Part shown: positions 52,129-59,995 of the stretch, piece by piece
How positions within the stretch are numbered: position 1 is the stretch's first letter
How the letters are laid out: each line of letters opens with the position of its first letter
From: JBDHXE01 sp035445085
GTDB lineage: Bacteria > Bacteroidota > Ignavibacteria > Kapaibacteriales > UBA2268
Direction: 5' to 3'
DNA: 64,000 bases
NCBI GenBank assembly: GCA_035445085.1
Contig: DAOMQA010000007.1
Coordinates: forward strand, 1 to 64,000
Position numbers and translations under genes: made by a program
Notes under the pieces: model-generated
Databases searched by the model: none
Told to the model about the DNA's origin: nothing
The model's input: only the letters and a program-made list of their open reading frames with translations

Positions 52129-52404
52129 CTATTTATTTGTAATTTCATTATCTGTAAAATCTACTTTTTTTCTACTAAAATGACTTAATACTCTATGTTT
52201 AAATCTATTCCAATATTCTTTCCCTAATAAAGAGATAGTTAAAACAAAAAGAATTTCGCCAGTTATAAGTATACTGGTAATTATTAGTGCTTTGTATGGG
52301 AAGTCGAAAAATGGTAGAATTGGAACTGCAATCCAGCATAATAAAACTACGGCAAAGAGTATGAAACCAATTTTCTTTTTTGCATTCAATCTTTTACCTG
52401 TCAT
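52129..52404 (-). CDS. transporter-suffix-domain membrane protein
   Basis: The 91-residue protein has two transmembrane helices (about 12-32 and 38-60: IGFILFAVVLLCWIAVPILPF, ALIITSILITGEILFVLTISLLG), the LLGKEYW junction and a basic tail. It resembles the small stand-alone 'transporter suffix' proteins, whose role is unknown. It lies downstream of terC on the same strand, but the hairpin at 52481-52513 separates them. Confidence 0.6.
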   Translation of the reverse strand: MTGKRLNAKKKIGFILFAVVLLCWIAVPILPFFDFPYKALIITSILITGEILFVLTISLLGKEYWNRFKHRVLSHFSRKKVDFTDNEITNK

Positions 52405-52480
52405 AAATCATAATACTTCTTAGATAAGATCAGTTTATTTAATTCTACTATCAAATATACTGATTATTTATATATAAAAA

Positions 52481-52513
52481 AAATATAGCTTATAATATTA
52501 GTAAGCTATATTT
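52481..52513 (-). terminator. terminator of terC
   Basis: AAATATAGCTTA (52481-52492) pairs with TAAGCTATATTT (52502-52513) with a 9-nt loop. T-rich on both sides, so it may act in both directions. Confidence 0.75.
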
Positions 52514-52545
52514 TTTCATAGTAACAACGAAGTAAACTAAATTCT

Positions 52546-53478
52546 TTAGGCTTCTTTTTCGGTCCGTTTAAATACTAAAGACAATATGATTGATAAGCTC
52601 AGTACTACTAAAATTACGGTTAATGATATATAAGTAGGTATTGGAGATATATCGACCAAGCTCATCTTGACGCCAATATAAGCTAAAATTATAGCCACGC
52701 CATATTTTAATAAATAGAATTTGTCTGCTATGCCAGCTATTACAAAATATAAAGCTCGTAGCCCTAATATTGCAAAAATATTAGAAGTTATTGCTATAAA
52801 TGGGTCGGTAGATATAGCCAAAACAGCTGGTATTGAATCAATGGCAAACATTAAATCTGATAATTCTATCAAAACTAAAGTTAGAAGTAGTGGAGTAATG
52901 TATAAAATATGTTCTTTTCTAAAATAAAACTCTCTACCGTGATAATCATGCAAATAATTAAATCTTTTAACCATAAACTTAACTATTGGATTAGAATCAG
53001 GGTCAATTTTTTCCTCACCTCCAAAAGCCATTTTCCATGCTGCATATATTAAAAATATAGCAAATACATATATGATTGGATGGAAGTAATGTAATAACGC
53101 AACACCAGCTAAAATAAATACAACTCTCATCACTACAGCCGATAAAATACCCCATTTCAATATATGTGGCTGATTAAACTCTGGAATGCCCATTACGTTA
53201 AATATCATCATAAATACAAATAAATTGTCTACCGATAATGACTTTTCTACTAAATATGCTGATAAAAATTGAACTCCTAAAGTATGACCATTTTCCATAA
53301 ATAAAAATATTGATAGATTAAATAGTAAAGCTACTCCTATCCATACTCCAGTCCAAATTAAGCTCTGTTTTAAAGTAATAGTTTGGTTTCTGTGATCTGT
53401 AACCCATATATCAATATATAGCATTATTACAACTAATATAGAAAATATAATCCAAAATAACGATTCGGAACCTAACAT
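52546..53478 (-). CDS. TerC/Alx-family membrane protein
   Basis: The 310-residue protein has about 8-9 helices. Characteristic segments include KSLSVDNLFVFMMIF (about 85-99), with the Asp in a membrane helix, and IELSDLMFAIDSIPAVLAIS (about 205-224), with paired intramembrane Asp residues. TerC/Alx proteins are tied to tellurite resistance and to manganese export during metalation of secreted proteins. Upstream DNA shows no yybP-ykoY manganese riboswitch. Confidence 0.9.
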   Translation of the reverse strand: MLGSESLFWIIFSILVVIMLYIDIWVTDHRNQTITLKQSLIWTGVWIGVALLFNLSIFLFMENGHTLGVQFLSAYLVEKSLSVDNLFVFMMIFNVMGIPEFNQPHILKWGILSAVVMRVVFILAGVALLHYFHPIIYVFAIFLIYAAWKMAFGGEEKIDPDSNPIVKFMVKRFNYLHDYHGREFYFRKEHILYITPLLLTLVLIELSDLMFAIDSIPAVLAISTDPFIAITSNIFAILGLRALYFVIAGIADKFYLLKYGVAIILAYIGVKMSLVDISPIPTYISLTVILVVLSLSIILSLVFKRTEKEA

Positions 53479-53615
53479 TAAATTCCCATAAAAAATTAAT
53501 AAAATGATTTTAATTAAAATCTCAAATTAAGATAACGAAATAAGATACAGTAGATTTAGAACTTTATTAAAATTAGATTAAAGTTATTGATTAGCTATTT
53601 GTTGTTACATGAATA

Positions 53616-54350
53616 CTAAACAACAACTGATAACCTTCTGTTTGGTAGCGACGAATTTTTGTTCGTATTAAGATAGGAAATAAGCTCGTTTTGAATTGAT
53701 ATTTCAAATTTATTTAAATCTGCTTTTATCTGATTTAAAGCAACTATATAAGAAGTATTATTGGCGAAGTATTTATTAAATAATTTATACTTATCCGTAT
53801 CAATTTCTGATGCCCAATCAGTTAAAAAGATAGAAGTCCATATATCACTAACAGCAAATCGACCCTTAGTAAATTCTTTGGAGTATAAAGATAATGTACG
53901 GTAGCTTACCAATAGCTCATCTCGTATAATTTGGGATTTTAAATTACTATATTCTGTACAAATATCAACAAAAATACTGTCTTGAGGTAAATCTAAGATT
54001 CTTAAGATTTCTTCTGGTACCAATTTGGACTTTTCTTTATATAGAGATACAGAGTATACTTTCAAAACTAAAGTAGGGATAGTTTCTTCGATTTTGAAAA
54101 ATAGTTTATCACCTTTTATTAATTGATTATGCAATATTGCCTTGTAACTACCGACGGGTAGGCGAACTTCTGCTATACTATTAACTGGCTCTTCAATTAC
54201 AAGCCCTTGCACAACTTCGCCAACCCTTAGCTTAGTAAATTGTGGGTTGTTATTCTTTTGTTTCATATAAATATTATGAGATGCCTTATTGCCACCACTA
54301 TAAGCAAGTATCCCTTGTATTCCTGAACCTATATTTATATCATCGCTCAT
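53616..54350 (-). CDS. FliK-like flagellar protein candidate under its own sigma-28 promoter
   Basis: In the 244-residue soluble protein, residues about 38-105 (LRVGEVVQGLVIEEPVNSIAEV, LPVGSYKAILHNQLIKGDKLFFKIEETIPTLVLKV pattern) match the 'G-x-h-h-x-a-x-V ... L-x-x-G-x-x-h-x-h-x-V-x-x-x-x-P-x-L-x-h' beta unit seen in the middle of hook-length control proteins (FliK). The rest is helical. A textbook sigma-28 promoter (54374-54400) lies 24 bp upstream of the ATG, tying it to the late flagellar regulon although no flagellar gene is adjacent. The FliK C-terminal domain is not evident, so the name is tentative. Confidence 0.5.
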   Translation of the reverse strand: MSDDINIGSGIQGILAYSGGNKASHNIYMKQKNNNPQFTKLRVGEVVQGLVIEEPVNSIAEVRLPVGSYKAILHNQLIKGDKLFFKIEETIPTLVLKVYSVSLYKEKSKLVPEEILRILDLPQDSIFVDICTEYSNLKSQIIRDELLVSYRTLSLYSKEFTKGRFAVSDIWTSIFLTDWASEIDTDKYKLFNKYFANNTSYIVALNQIKADLNKFEISIQNELISYLNTNKNSSLPNRRLSVVV

Positions 54351-54373
54351 TTTACCATAACCAATTTAGATAA

Positions 54374-54400
54374 ATATCGGCTAAGTATCAAAATTATTTA
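54374..54400 (-). promoter_or_regulatory. sigma-28 promoter upstream of the FliK-like gene
   Basis: On the - strand: TAAA (54397-54400), exactly 15 bp, GCCGATAT (54374-54381). It has the same boxes and spacing as the flagellin promoter. It lies in the 54-bp gap between pcrA and the 53616-54350 gene; the start would be near 54366. Confidence 0.85.
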
Positions 54401-54404
54401 GTGA

Positions 54405-56642
54405 TTAAATTTTATCTAATTTAGCAAACATTAAAAGCATACTTTTCTTACCTATCGATTCAAAGAATACGTCTGCTTTTTGATTTTTTCCGAATCCACT
54501 TAAACTAATTATTTTCCCTTGCCCAAATTGTTGATGCCGAACTAAATCTCCAGGTCTTAAGCCAGATTGTCCCAAAATTTGAGAATAATTTTCGGTGGTG
54601 GAGTTGAGTTGTGAATATTCATTTTGCCCGCGATTAAATTCACTCTTAGGAATTAGCTTTTTAACTGGAGCATTACTGTCGCTATAAGATTCGAACGTAG
54701 TAAATAACAAGTCCTTGGGTATTTCGCGTACAAATTGAGATAATGAAACATTCTGCTTAGTGCCAAACTTGGAACGGGTATGTGAATAGCTTAAGTAGAG
54801 GCGTTCCATTGCCCTTGTAACTGCAACGTAGAATAAACGACGCTCTTCTTCCTTTTCTTCGGGGTGCATATCTTGTCTTTCTAACGGAAACAACCCCTGT
54901 TCTAATCCTGTAACGAATACCGTTGGAAATTCTAAGCCTTTTGCGGAATGCACTGTCATTAAAGTTACTTTCTCTTCAGAGAGTTCTTTATCGTCGGCGT
55001 CAGTTGCCAACGATATTTGTTGTAAGTAACCTGATAAATTGCCATCTTCGTTATCTTCAAAATACCGTTGAATATCAGTGAATAGTTGTTCAATATTATC
55101 TATTCTATCTAATGCCTCTTCGCTCTGTAATTCTTCTAACATAGTAATATAGCCAGTTTTACGGATAAATTCAAAATATGATTGCCATGAATTTTGCTCT
55201 ATTGCCAACTTATCGTATTCTTCAAAGAGTTTTACAAAGTCTTTTGCTGCTATCTGAGCTCTTTTTTGCAAATCGTGAATTTCTTCGGCTTTTTTAAAGG
55301 CTTCAAATAAACTAATATTAAATTGGGATGCATAGGCTTTGAAGTATTTCAATGATGTTAGCCCGATCCCACGCGGAGGCTCATTGATTATTCTTAAAAG
55401 TGCTTCATCATCATTGGTATTTAATAATAACCTAAAATAAGCCATTACATCTTTTATTTCCTTTCTTTTATAGAACGATAAAGAACCAACTAATACGTAG
55501 GGTATATTTTCTTTTCTAAAGCTGTTCTCAAATAATAGAGACTGCGAATTTGTTCTATAAAATACTGCTATGGAGCCAAAATTTACACCTGTTTTCTTTT
55601 CGTGGAGTATTAACTCTGCAATTTTTTCTGCCTCTTCTCTATCAGTATAATTGCTAATAAGGTGTATTTTGTTGCCTTCGGGGTTTGCTGTCCACACTTC
55701 TTTTTTTAATTGATTTCTATTCTTCTTGATTATTGCATCGGCAGCAGCTAAAATATTCTTAGTAGAACGATAGTTTTGCTCTAATTTAACTACTTTGCAA
55801 TATGGGTAATCTTTCTGAAAATCAAGTATATTTTGAATATCAGCTCCGCGCCATCTGTATATACTTTGAGCGTCGTCGCCTACTACACAAATATTTTGAT
55901 GAGATTTTGCTAACATATTTATAGATATATATTGAGCTTTATTCGTATCTTGGTATTCATCAACAAGTAAATAACGGAACTTATCTTGATAGTAAAATAA
56001 GGTTTCTTTGCTCTCTCTGAACAATTTGATAACATTGAGCAATAAATCATCAAAGTCCATTGCATTGCTTTTTTTTAAATATTCTTCATATTCTGTATAA
56101 ATTTGGGCTGTAATTCTCTCATTTGAGTTGTCAGCTGCTCTTGCATATTCCGAATGACTTATCATTCTATTTTTAGCAGAGGATATACGTGAACGAACAT
56201 TTTGTGGCGATAAATTTTGAATATTTATTCCTAAATTACTCATAACAGTTCTAATTGCTGCTAACGAATCATCTTGATCGTATATCGTAAAATCACGTGT
56301 ATAGTTTAATTTAGGAGCTTCAACTCTTAATATTCTTGCAAATATTGAATGGAAGGTACCAGCCCACACCTGTGATACTTTACGAGGGTCAATTATTTTA
56401 GTGATTCTATCTTTCATTTCCTTTGCCGCTTTGTTGGTAAAGGTTAATGCCAAAATAGAATCTGGAGATTTACCTTGTTCTATCAAATATGCAATTCTAT
56501 GAGTAATTACACGCGTCTTACCGCTGCCAGCGCCCGCTATAATCAATAAAGGTCCATTGATAGTGGTAACCGCTTCTAACTGTGATGTATTTAATTTTGC
56601 TTCTAAGACTTTACTTTTTTCTTGAGGAAATTCAATTTTCAT
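54405..56642 (-). CDS. pcrA: UvrD/PcrA-type superfamily 1 DNA helicase
   Basis: The 745-residue 3'-5' helicase acts in repair and replication-conflict resolution. Motifs in order: Q-motif LNTSQLEAV, Walker A AGAGSGKT (about 37-44), Ia TFTNKAAKEM, II LLVDEYQDTN, III GDDAQSIYRWRGAD, IV EQNYRSTKNI, V TVHSAKGLEF and VI YVAVTRAMERL. The C-terminal Tudor-like domain (LRPGDLVRHQQFGQGKI) that contacts RNA polymerase in PcrA is present. This is the last clearly core gene; the cassette array begins in its 5' flank (56681). Confidence 0.96.
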   Translation of the reverse strand: MKIEFPQEKSKVLEAKLNTSQLEAVTTINGPLLIIAGAGSGKTRVITHRIAYLIEQGKSPDSILALTFTNKAAKEMKDRITKIIDPRKVSQVWAGTFHSIFARILRVEAPKLNYTRDFTIYDQDDSLAAIRTVMSNLGINIQNLSPQNVRSRISSAKNRMISHSEYARAADNSNERITAQIYTEYEEYLKKSNAMDFDDLLLNVIKLFRESKETLFYYQDKFRYLLVDEYQDTNKAQYISINMLAKSHQNICVVGDDAQSIYRWRGADIQNILDFQKDYPYCKVVKLEQNYRSTKNILAAADAIIKKNRNQLKKEVWTANPEGNKIHLISNYTDREEAEKIAELILHEKKTGVNFGSIAVFYRTNSQSLLFENSFRKENIPYVLVGSLSFYKRKEIKDVMAYFRLLLNTNDDEALLRIINEPPRGIGLTSLKYFKAYASQFNISLFEAFKKAEEIHDLQKRAQIAAKDFVKLFEEYDKLAIEQNSWQSYFEFIRKTGYITMLEELQSEEALDRIDNIEQLFTDIQRYFEDNEDGNLSGYLQQISLATDADDKELSEEKVTLMTVHSAKGLEFPTVFVTGLEQGLFPLERQDMHPEEKEEERRLFYVAVTRAMERLYLSYSHTRSKFGTKQNVSLSQFVREIPKDLLFTTFESYSDSNAPVKKLIPKSEFNRGQNEYSQLNSTTENYSQILGQSGLRPGDLVRHQQFGQGKIISLSGFGKNQKADVFFESIGKKSMLLMFAKLDKI

Positions 56643-56680
56643 TTTCTTAAAACTATAAACTAAAAGATTACAAATATAAA

Positions 56681-56772
56681 GAATGAATTTTTATAAATGT
56701 TTTGTAAATTTCCAAAAAAAATACTAATTTTGAAATAAGTTTATTGAGAGTACGTAAATAAATGAGTTGTAG
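56681..56772 (+). repeat. direct repeat copy A (island entry, next to pcrA)
   Basis: About 92 bp. It shares the outer part (GAATGAATTTTT...) only with copy B and the core (TACTAATTTTG to ATGAGT) with all copies. It contains TAATTTTG (56725-56732) and the inverted repeat TTTATT-N11-AATAAA (56740-56762). Confidence 0.85.
56701..56732 (+). promoter_or_regulatory. Bacteroidetes-type promoter inside repeat copy A
   Basis: TTTG (56701-56704), a 20-bp spacer and TAATTTTG (56725-56732) read into the first cassette. The other copies keep the -7 box (58906-58913, 59944-59951, 62073-62080), but copies B and C have TTTT at the -33 position, so copy A should be the strongest. Confidence 0.6.
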
Positions 56773-56839
56773 CCAAGGCAAAAAAACACAGATTGAAACC
56801 TCATAGAAAAAATGTAATTTTGTAAAAAATTTTAGAATA

Positions 56840-57622
56840 ATGAATAAATGGAGTGAATTAAGTATACAATATGCTAACCAAAGGTCTTATCTTGATGACC
56901 TTTTTCAAGTATATCCAACAATCCCAGAAGGAATTAGAGAAATAGATGATAAATTATGGACAAGTGTTGAAAAAGCATTTAAACACAAGAATAATGATTT
57001 ATTAATTCGTGCACTTTTAAAGCTCGACTTATTTCCTATAAAAGACAGTTACATTGCATATTTAAAACGTGATAAATCTTCAATAGATAGAAATCCACGA
57101 ACAATTAATCGAATTTGCGGTAGAATATATGAAATTGGGTTAGATAAATTATATGAACGTTGTAGCGAACCTAAAGAAACAAACCGTCAAATTGGACCTA
57201 TGTTTCGTGAATGGTTACGTAAAAAATCTCTTGGAATAACTCCTGTTGAATTGAATAAATTCCTTGCTAACCAAAAAGACGCCATTCTTGATGGTAGTGA
57301 TAAGTCAATGATGGACTTTGCTAAAGAAGAATTGGGCTACAATCACAATAAAGGACTAGATTTTGTTGGTCGTTTCAATGGCAAATACGTAATAGGTGAA
57401 GCAAAATTTTTAACTGATTTTGGAGGTCATCAAAATGCACAATTCAATGATGCAATAAGCACTGTTGAGGCAAAGAAGGTAAAAGCAGAAAAGATTGCAA
57501 TTTTAGATGGTGTTTTATATATTAAAGGGAACAATAAAATGTACAAATCAGTTACTGAAACCTACAAGGATTACAATATTATGAGTGCTTTGATTTTACG
57601 TGAATTTTTATATCAACTGTAG
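56840..57622 (+). CDS. type II restriction endonuclease (PD-(D/E)XK type), cassette 1
   Basis: The 260-residue protein is mostly helical in its N-terminal half. The catalytic core reads GLDFVGRFNGKYVIGEAKFLTDFGGHQNAQFNDA (Asp near 173, then E-A-K near 186-188), a standard PD-(D/E)XK arrangement. It pairs with the DNA methyltransferase 3 bp downstream, so the two form a restriction-modification system; the recognition site cannot be read. The nuclease comes first, an order that needs methylation control on entry. No SD is seen. It lies 68 bp past repeat copy A. Confidence 0.8.
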   Translation: MNKWSELSIQYANQRSYLDDLFQVYPTIPEGIREIDDKLWTSVEKAFKHKNNDLLIRALLKLDLFPIKDSYIAYLKRDKSSIDRNPRTINRICGRIYEIGLDKLYERCSEPKETNRQIGPMFREWLRKKSLGITPVELNKFLANQKDAILDGSDKSMMDFAKEELGYNHNKGLDFVGRFNGKYVIGEAKFLTDFGGHQNAQFNDAISTVEAKKVKAEKIAILDGVLYIKGNNKMYKSVTETYKDYNIMSALILREFLYQL

Positions 57623-57625
57623 ATT

Positions 57626-58729
57626 ATGAAAAAAAGTTTGCTAATTCACGGAGATAACATTGAAGGACTAAATTATTTATTAAAGGTTCAAGACTTAAAG
57701 GGCAAGATAGATTTAATATATATTGACCCTCCGTATGCGACTGGAGGTAATTTTACCATTACAGATGGTCGAGCTTCAACTATCAGTAATTCAAGAAATG
57801 GTAATGTTGCCTACTCAGATACTTTAAAAGGAACAGAATTTATTGAGTTTTTGCGCACTCGTTTAATTTTATTAAGAGAATTGCTTTCAGAACAAGGTTC
57901 GATATATTTACACATTGATTACAAAATAGGCCATTATGTTAAGGTAATGATGGACGAAGTTTTTGGAGTAGAAAATTTTAGAAATGATATAACCCGAATA
58001 AAGTGTAATCCAAAAAACTTTGACCGAATTGGATACGGGAATGTAAAGGATTTAATATTATTTTATACAAAATCAAGCAATCCAATTTGGAACGAGCCAA
58101 GAGAAAAATATACAGAAAAAGATTTTGAAAAATTATTCCCAAAGCAAGACAAACAGGGTCGCAGATACACAACAGTTCCAATTCACGCACCCGGAGAAAC
58201 TGTTAATGGTAATTCAAATAAACCATTTAAAGGTATTTTACCTCCAACTGGAAGACATTGGAGGGCTGATATTGAAACGTTAGAGCAATGGGATAAAGAC
58301 AGTTTAATAGAATGGTCGTCAAATGGAAATCCTCGTAAAATTATATTTGCAGATGAACGGGAAGGTAAACGAGTTCAAGATATTTGGGAGTATAAAGACC
58401 CTCAATATCCAACTTATCCAACAGAGAAAAATTCTGCTATATTAGATTTAATCATTAAAACATCATCAAACGAAAAGAGTATTGTTTTGGACTGTTTTTG
58501 TGGTTCAGGGACTACTTTAAAATCTGCACAACTACAAAATCGACTTTGGATAGGCATTGACCAATCTGATTATGCTATTCACGCAACAAAAGAAAAGCTA
58601 TTAACCCTTGATGGAGATTTGTTTTCAGCAAAACCAGATTTTGAATATATAATAACGAAAGAAATAATGCCTAGTTGCCAACAAAGGCTAAATGCAAGCA
58701 GGCAAGACGTACTTAATTATAGTGACTAA
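57626..58729 (+). CDS. site-specific DNA methyltransferase (beta class, adenine-N6/cytosine-N4), cassette 1
   Basis: The 367-residue protein has motif IV YIDPPYATGG (about 32-41) before motif I VLDCFCGSGTTLKSA (about 287-301), the beta-class order. Motif IV DPPY points to amino-methylation of adenine (or N4-cytosine). The target-recognition region is the stretch between them, with HAPGETVNGNSNKPFKGI. It protects host DNA from the nuclease encoded 3 bp upstream. Complete in length, no broken motif. Confidence 0.9.
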   Translation: MKKSLLIHGDNIEGLNYLLKVQDLKGKIDLIYIDPPYATGGNFTITDGRASTISNSRNGNVAYSDTLKGTEFIEFLRTRLILLRELLSEQGSIYLHIDYKIGHYVKVMMDEVFGVENFRNDITRIKCNPKNFDRIGYGNVKDLILFYTKSSNPIWNEPREKYTEKDFEKLFPKQDKQGRRYTTVPIHAPGETVNGNSNKPFKGILPPTGRHWRADIETLEQWDKDSLIEWSSNGNPRKIIFADEREGKRVQDIWEYKDPQYPTYPTEKNSAILDLIIKTSSNEKSIVLDCFCGSGTTLKSAQLQNRLWIGIDQSDYAIHATKEKLLTLDGDLFSAKPDFEYIITKEIMPSCQQRLNASRQDVLNYSD

Positions 58730-58746
58730 AAACACCGTTGTAAAAT

Positions 58747-58830
58747 GGTAGTTTTGTGCTCCAAATTCCGCCACCTTCGCCAATACCGCGCCCCGTTGTG
58801 CGTCATATTAGTGGCACCAGTGCAACTACC
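58747..58830. repeat. GC-richer imperfect hairpin at the end of cassette 1
   Basis: Outer arms GGTAGTT (58747-58753) and AACTACC (58824-58830) are perfect complements around 70 nt of GC-rich DNA (CCGCCACC, CCGCGCCCC). This stands out from the surrounding A/T-rich sequence. It lies between the methyltransferase stop and repeat copy B. It may be a recombination-site fold or a remnant of the donor genome. Confidence 0.45.
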
Positions 58831-58950
58831 AAGTTTCTGCATTTTTTTTTGATGCTAACATGAATGAATTTTTGTAAATATTTTTTAAATTTCCAAAAAA
58901 AATACTAATTTTGAAATAAGTTTATTGAGAGTACGTAAATAAATGAGTTA
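58828..58950 (+). repeat. direct repeat copy B
   Basis: It begins with the tail shared with C and D (ACCAAGTTTCTGCATTTTTT, GATGCTAACATGAATG), continues with the part shared with A (GAATGAATTTTTGTAAAT) and ends with the core, including TAATTTTG (58906-58913) and TTTATT-N11-AATAAA (58921-58943). The next gene's start codon (58950) lies at its very edge. Confidence 0.85.
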
Positions 58951-59639
58951 TGGTAAGGCTAAGACGACACAGTAACAAAAACATAATAACACGACCAAGA
59001 GTAAAAATTTGTTGTATAAGTAGCATTAACGAATCAAAAATGGCTATTCAACACGGTGCTTCTGCATTGGGCTTAGTTGGACATATGCCGAGTGGACCAG
59101 GTGTAATTGGAGATGAACTCATTTATCAAATTACTAAGACAGTGCCACCGCCTATTTCAACATTTTTATTAACAAGCGAAACAAAACCGCAAGACATTAT
59201 CGCACATTACAAACGAGTTTACACCACGACAATTCAAATCGTGGACGAGTTAGAAAAACGAGGATATGAATTGCTTCGTAACGAGTTACCAAACGTGAAA
59301 TTGGTGCAAGTAATACATGTTATTGACGACAATTCAGTAAATGAAGCAATTGAAATTTCAAACTATGTTGACGCCATCTTATTGGACAGTGGGAATCCAA
59401 ACTTATCGGTTAAAGAATTAGGTGGAACAGGACGCACACACAATTGGGAGTTAAGCAGAGAAATAAGAAAATCAATATCAGTTCCGTTGTTTCTTGCCGG
59501 TGGACTAAACAAAGACAACGTAAGACAAGCCATTGAAACAGTTCAACCTTTTGGACTTGACCTTTGTAGCAGTGTACGAACTGATGGAAAACTTGATCCA
59601 CAAAAACTGAAAGAATTTTTCAATGAAATCAACAACTAA
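58950..59639 (+). CDS. orphan phosphoribosylanthranilate isomerase (TrpF)-like protein, cassette 2
   Basis: The 229-residue TIM-barrel protein has VKICCISSINESKMAIQHGASALGLV near the start, which matches the TrpF opening K-I-C-G-h-x-x-x-x-x-A-x-x-x-G-A, with Gly replaced by Cys. GLDLCSSVRTDGKLDPQKLKEFF matches the TrpF end G-h-D-h-S-S-G-V-E with Gly-Val-Glu replaced. The catalytic Cys and later Asp (LLDSG) regions are kept, so it may be a drifted relative with another substrate. No other trp gene is near. The ATG lies at the edge of repeat B and the first 16 residues (Arg-rich) look fused, so the native start is uncertain. Confidence 0.75.
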   Translation: MVRLRRHSNKNIITRPRVKICCISSINESKMAIQHGASALGLVGHMPSGPGVIGDELIYQITKTVPPPISTFLLTSETKPQDIIAHYKRVYTTTIQIVDELEKRGYELLRNELPNVKLVQVIHVIDDNSVNEAIEISNYVDAILLDSGNPNLSVKELGGTGRTHNWELSREIRKSISVPLFLAGGLNKDNVRQAIETVQPFGLDLCSSVRTDGKLDPQKLKEFFNEINN

Positions 59640-59667
59640 GCTATTAGACGAAATAGAAGGACGAACG

Positions 59668-59736
59668 ATGAAACAAAAGTTGAATTTAATAACACTTGGA
59701 ACTGACGACAGTTACGAACAATTTATAACCAAATAA
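59668..59736 (+). pseudogene. scrap of a VOC/glyoxalase-family gene
   Basis: A 22-codon frame (MKQKLNLITLGTDDSYEQFITK) has the first 14 residues typical of VOC-superfamily proteins (M-K-Q-K-L-N-L-I-T-L-G-x-x-D) and then stops. Normal VOC proteins have about 120-140 residues. It runs directly into the tail of repeat copy C, so the rest of the gene was probably lost when the next module joined. Confidence 0.55.
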
Positions 59737-59990
59737 AAAAGCGCTTACCATAACAGCACCTACAAGAAATTGACGATTCAGTTGTTAAATCAAGCTTTGC
59801 GATTCTATCAAGTTTCTGCATTTTTTTTGACAAACAGTAACAGACCAAAAGGAAATAGCAAAAATTCATCTTCGGATATACTTTAAACTCCATCTTTTTT
59901 GATGCTAATATGAATGTTTTTTTTTAATGTCCCCAAAAAATACTAATTTTGAAATAAACTTATTGAGAGTACGTAAATAAAATGAGTCGT
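59735..59990 (+). repeat. direct repeat copy C with long tail and internal insertion
   Basis: The tail 59735-59829 (AAAAAAGCG, TTACCATAACAGCACC, CAGTTGTTAAATCAAGC) is shared with copy D. About 60 bp of unrelated sequence (59830-59891) interrupts it. Then come TTTTTTGATGCTAATATGAATG and the core with TAATTTTG (59944-59951) and TTATT-N11-AATAA (59960-59980). The variant ACTTATTGAG is shared with D, not with A/B. Confidence 0.85.
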
Positions 59991-59995
59991 GGTAG

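Noticed and set aside
53479..53615. yybP-ykoY manganese riboswitch upstream of terC
   Set aside because: The 137 bp are A/T-rich with none of the conserved riboswitch sequence blocks or GC-rich helices.
54660..54700. Possible tRNA T-loop (GATTCGAAC)
   Set aside because: It lies within the pcrA coding sequence and no cloverleaf or CCA-side acceptor stem is visible around it. No other tRNA candidate was seen in the window.
56740..56762. dif-like XerCD site (pdif module) in the repeat core
   Set aside because: The inverted repeat arms match at only about 7 of 11 positions with a 7-bp centre, and the right arm is not the conserved TTATGTTAAAT-like XerD half-site. A general tyrosine-recombinase site remains possible, but not dif by sequence.
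58811..58826. Sigma-54 promoter (TGGCAC box)
   Set aside because: TGGCAC is followed at the expected distance by CAACT rather than TTGCA, and it does not face a gene at a proper distance.
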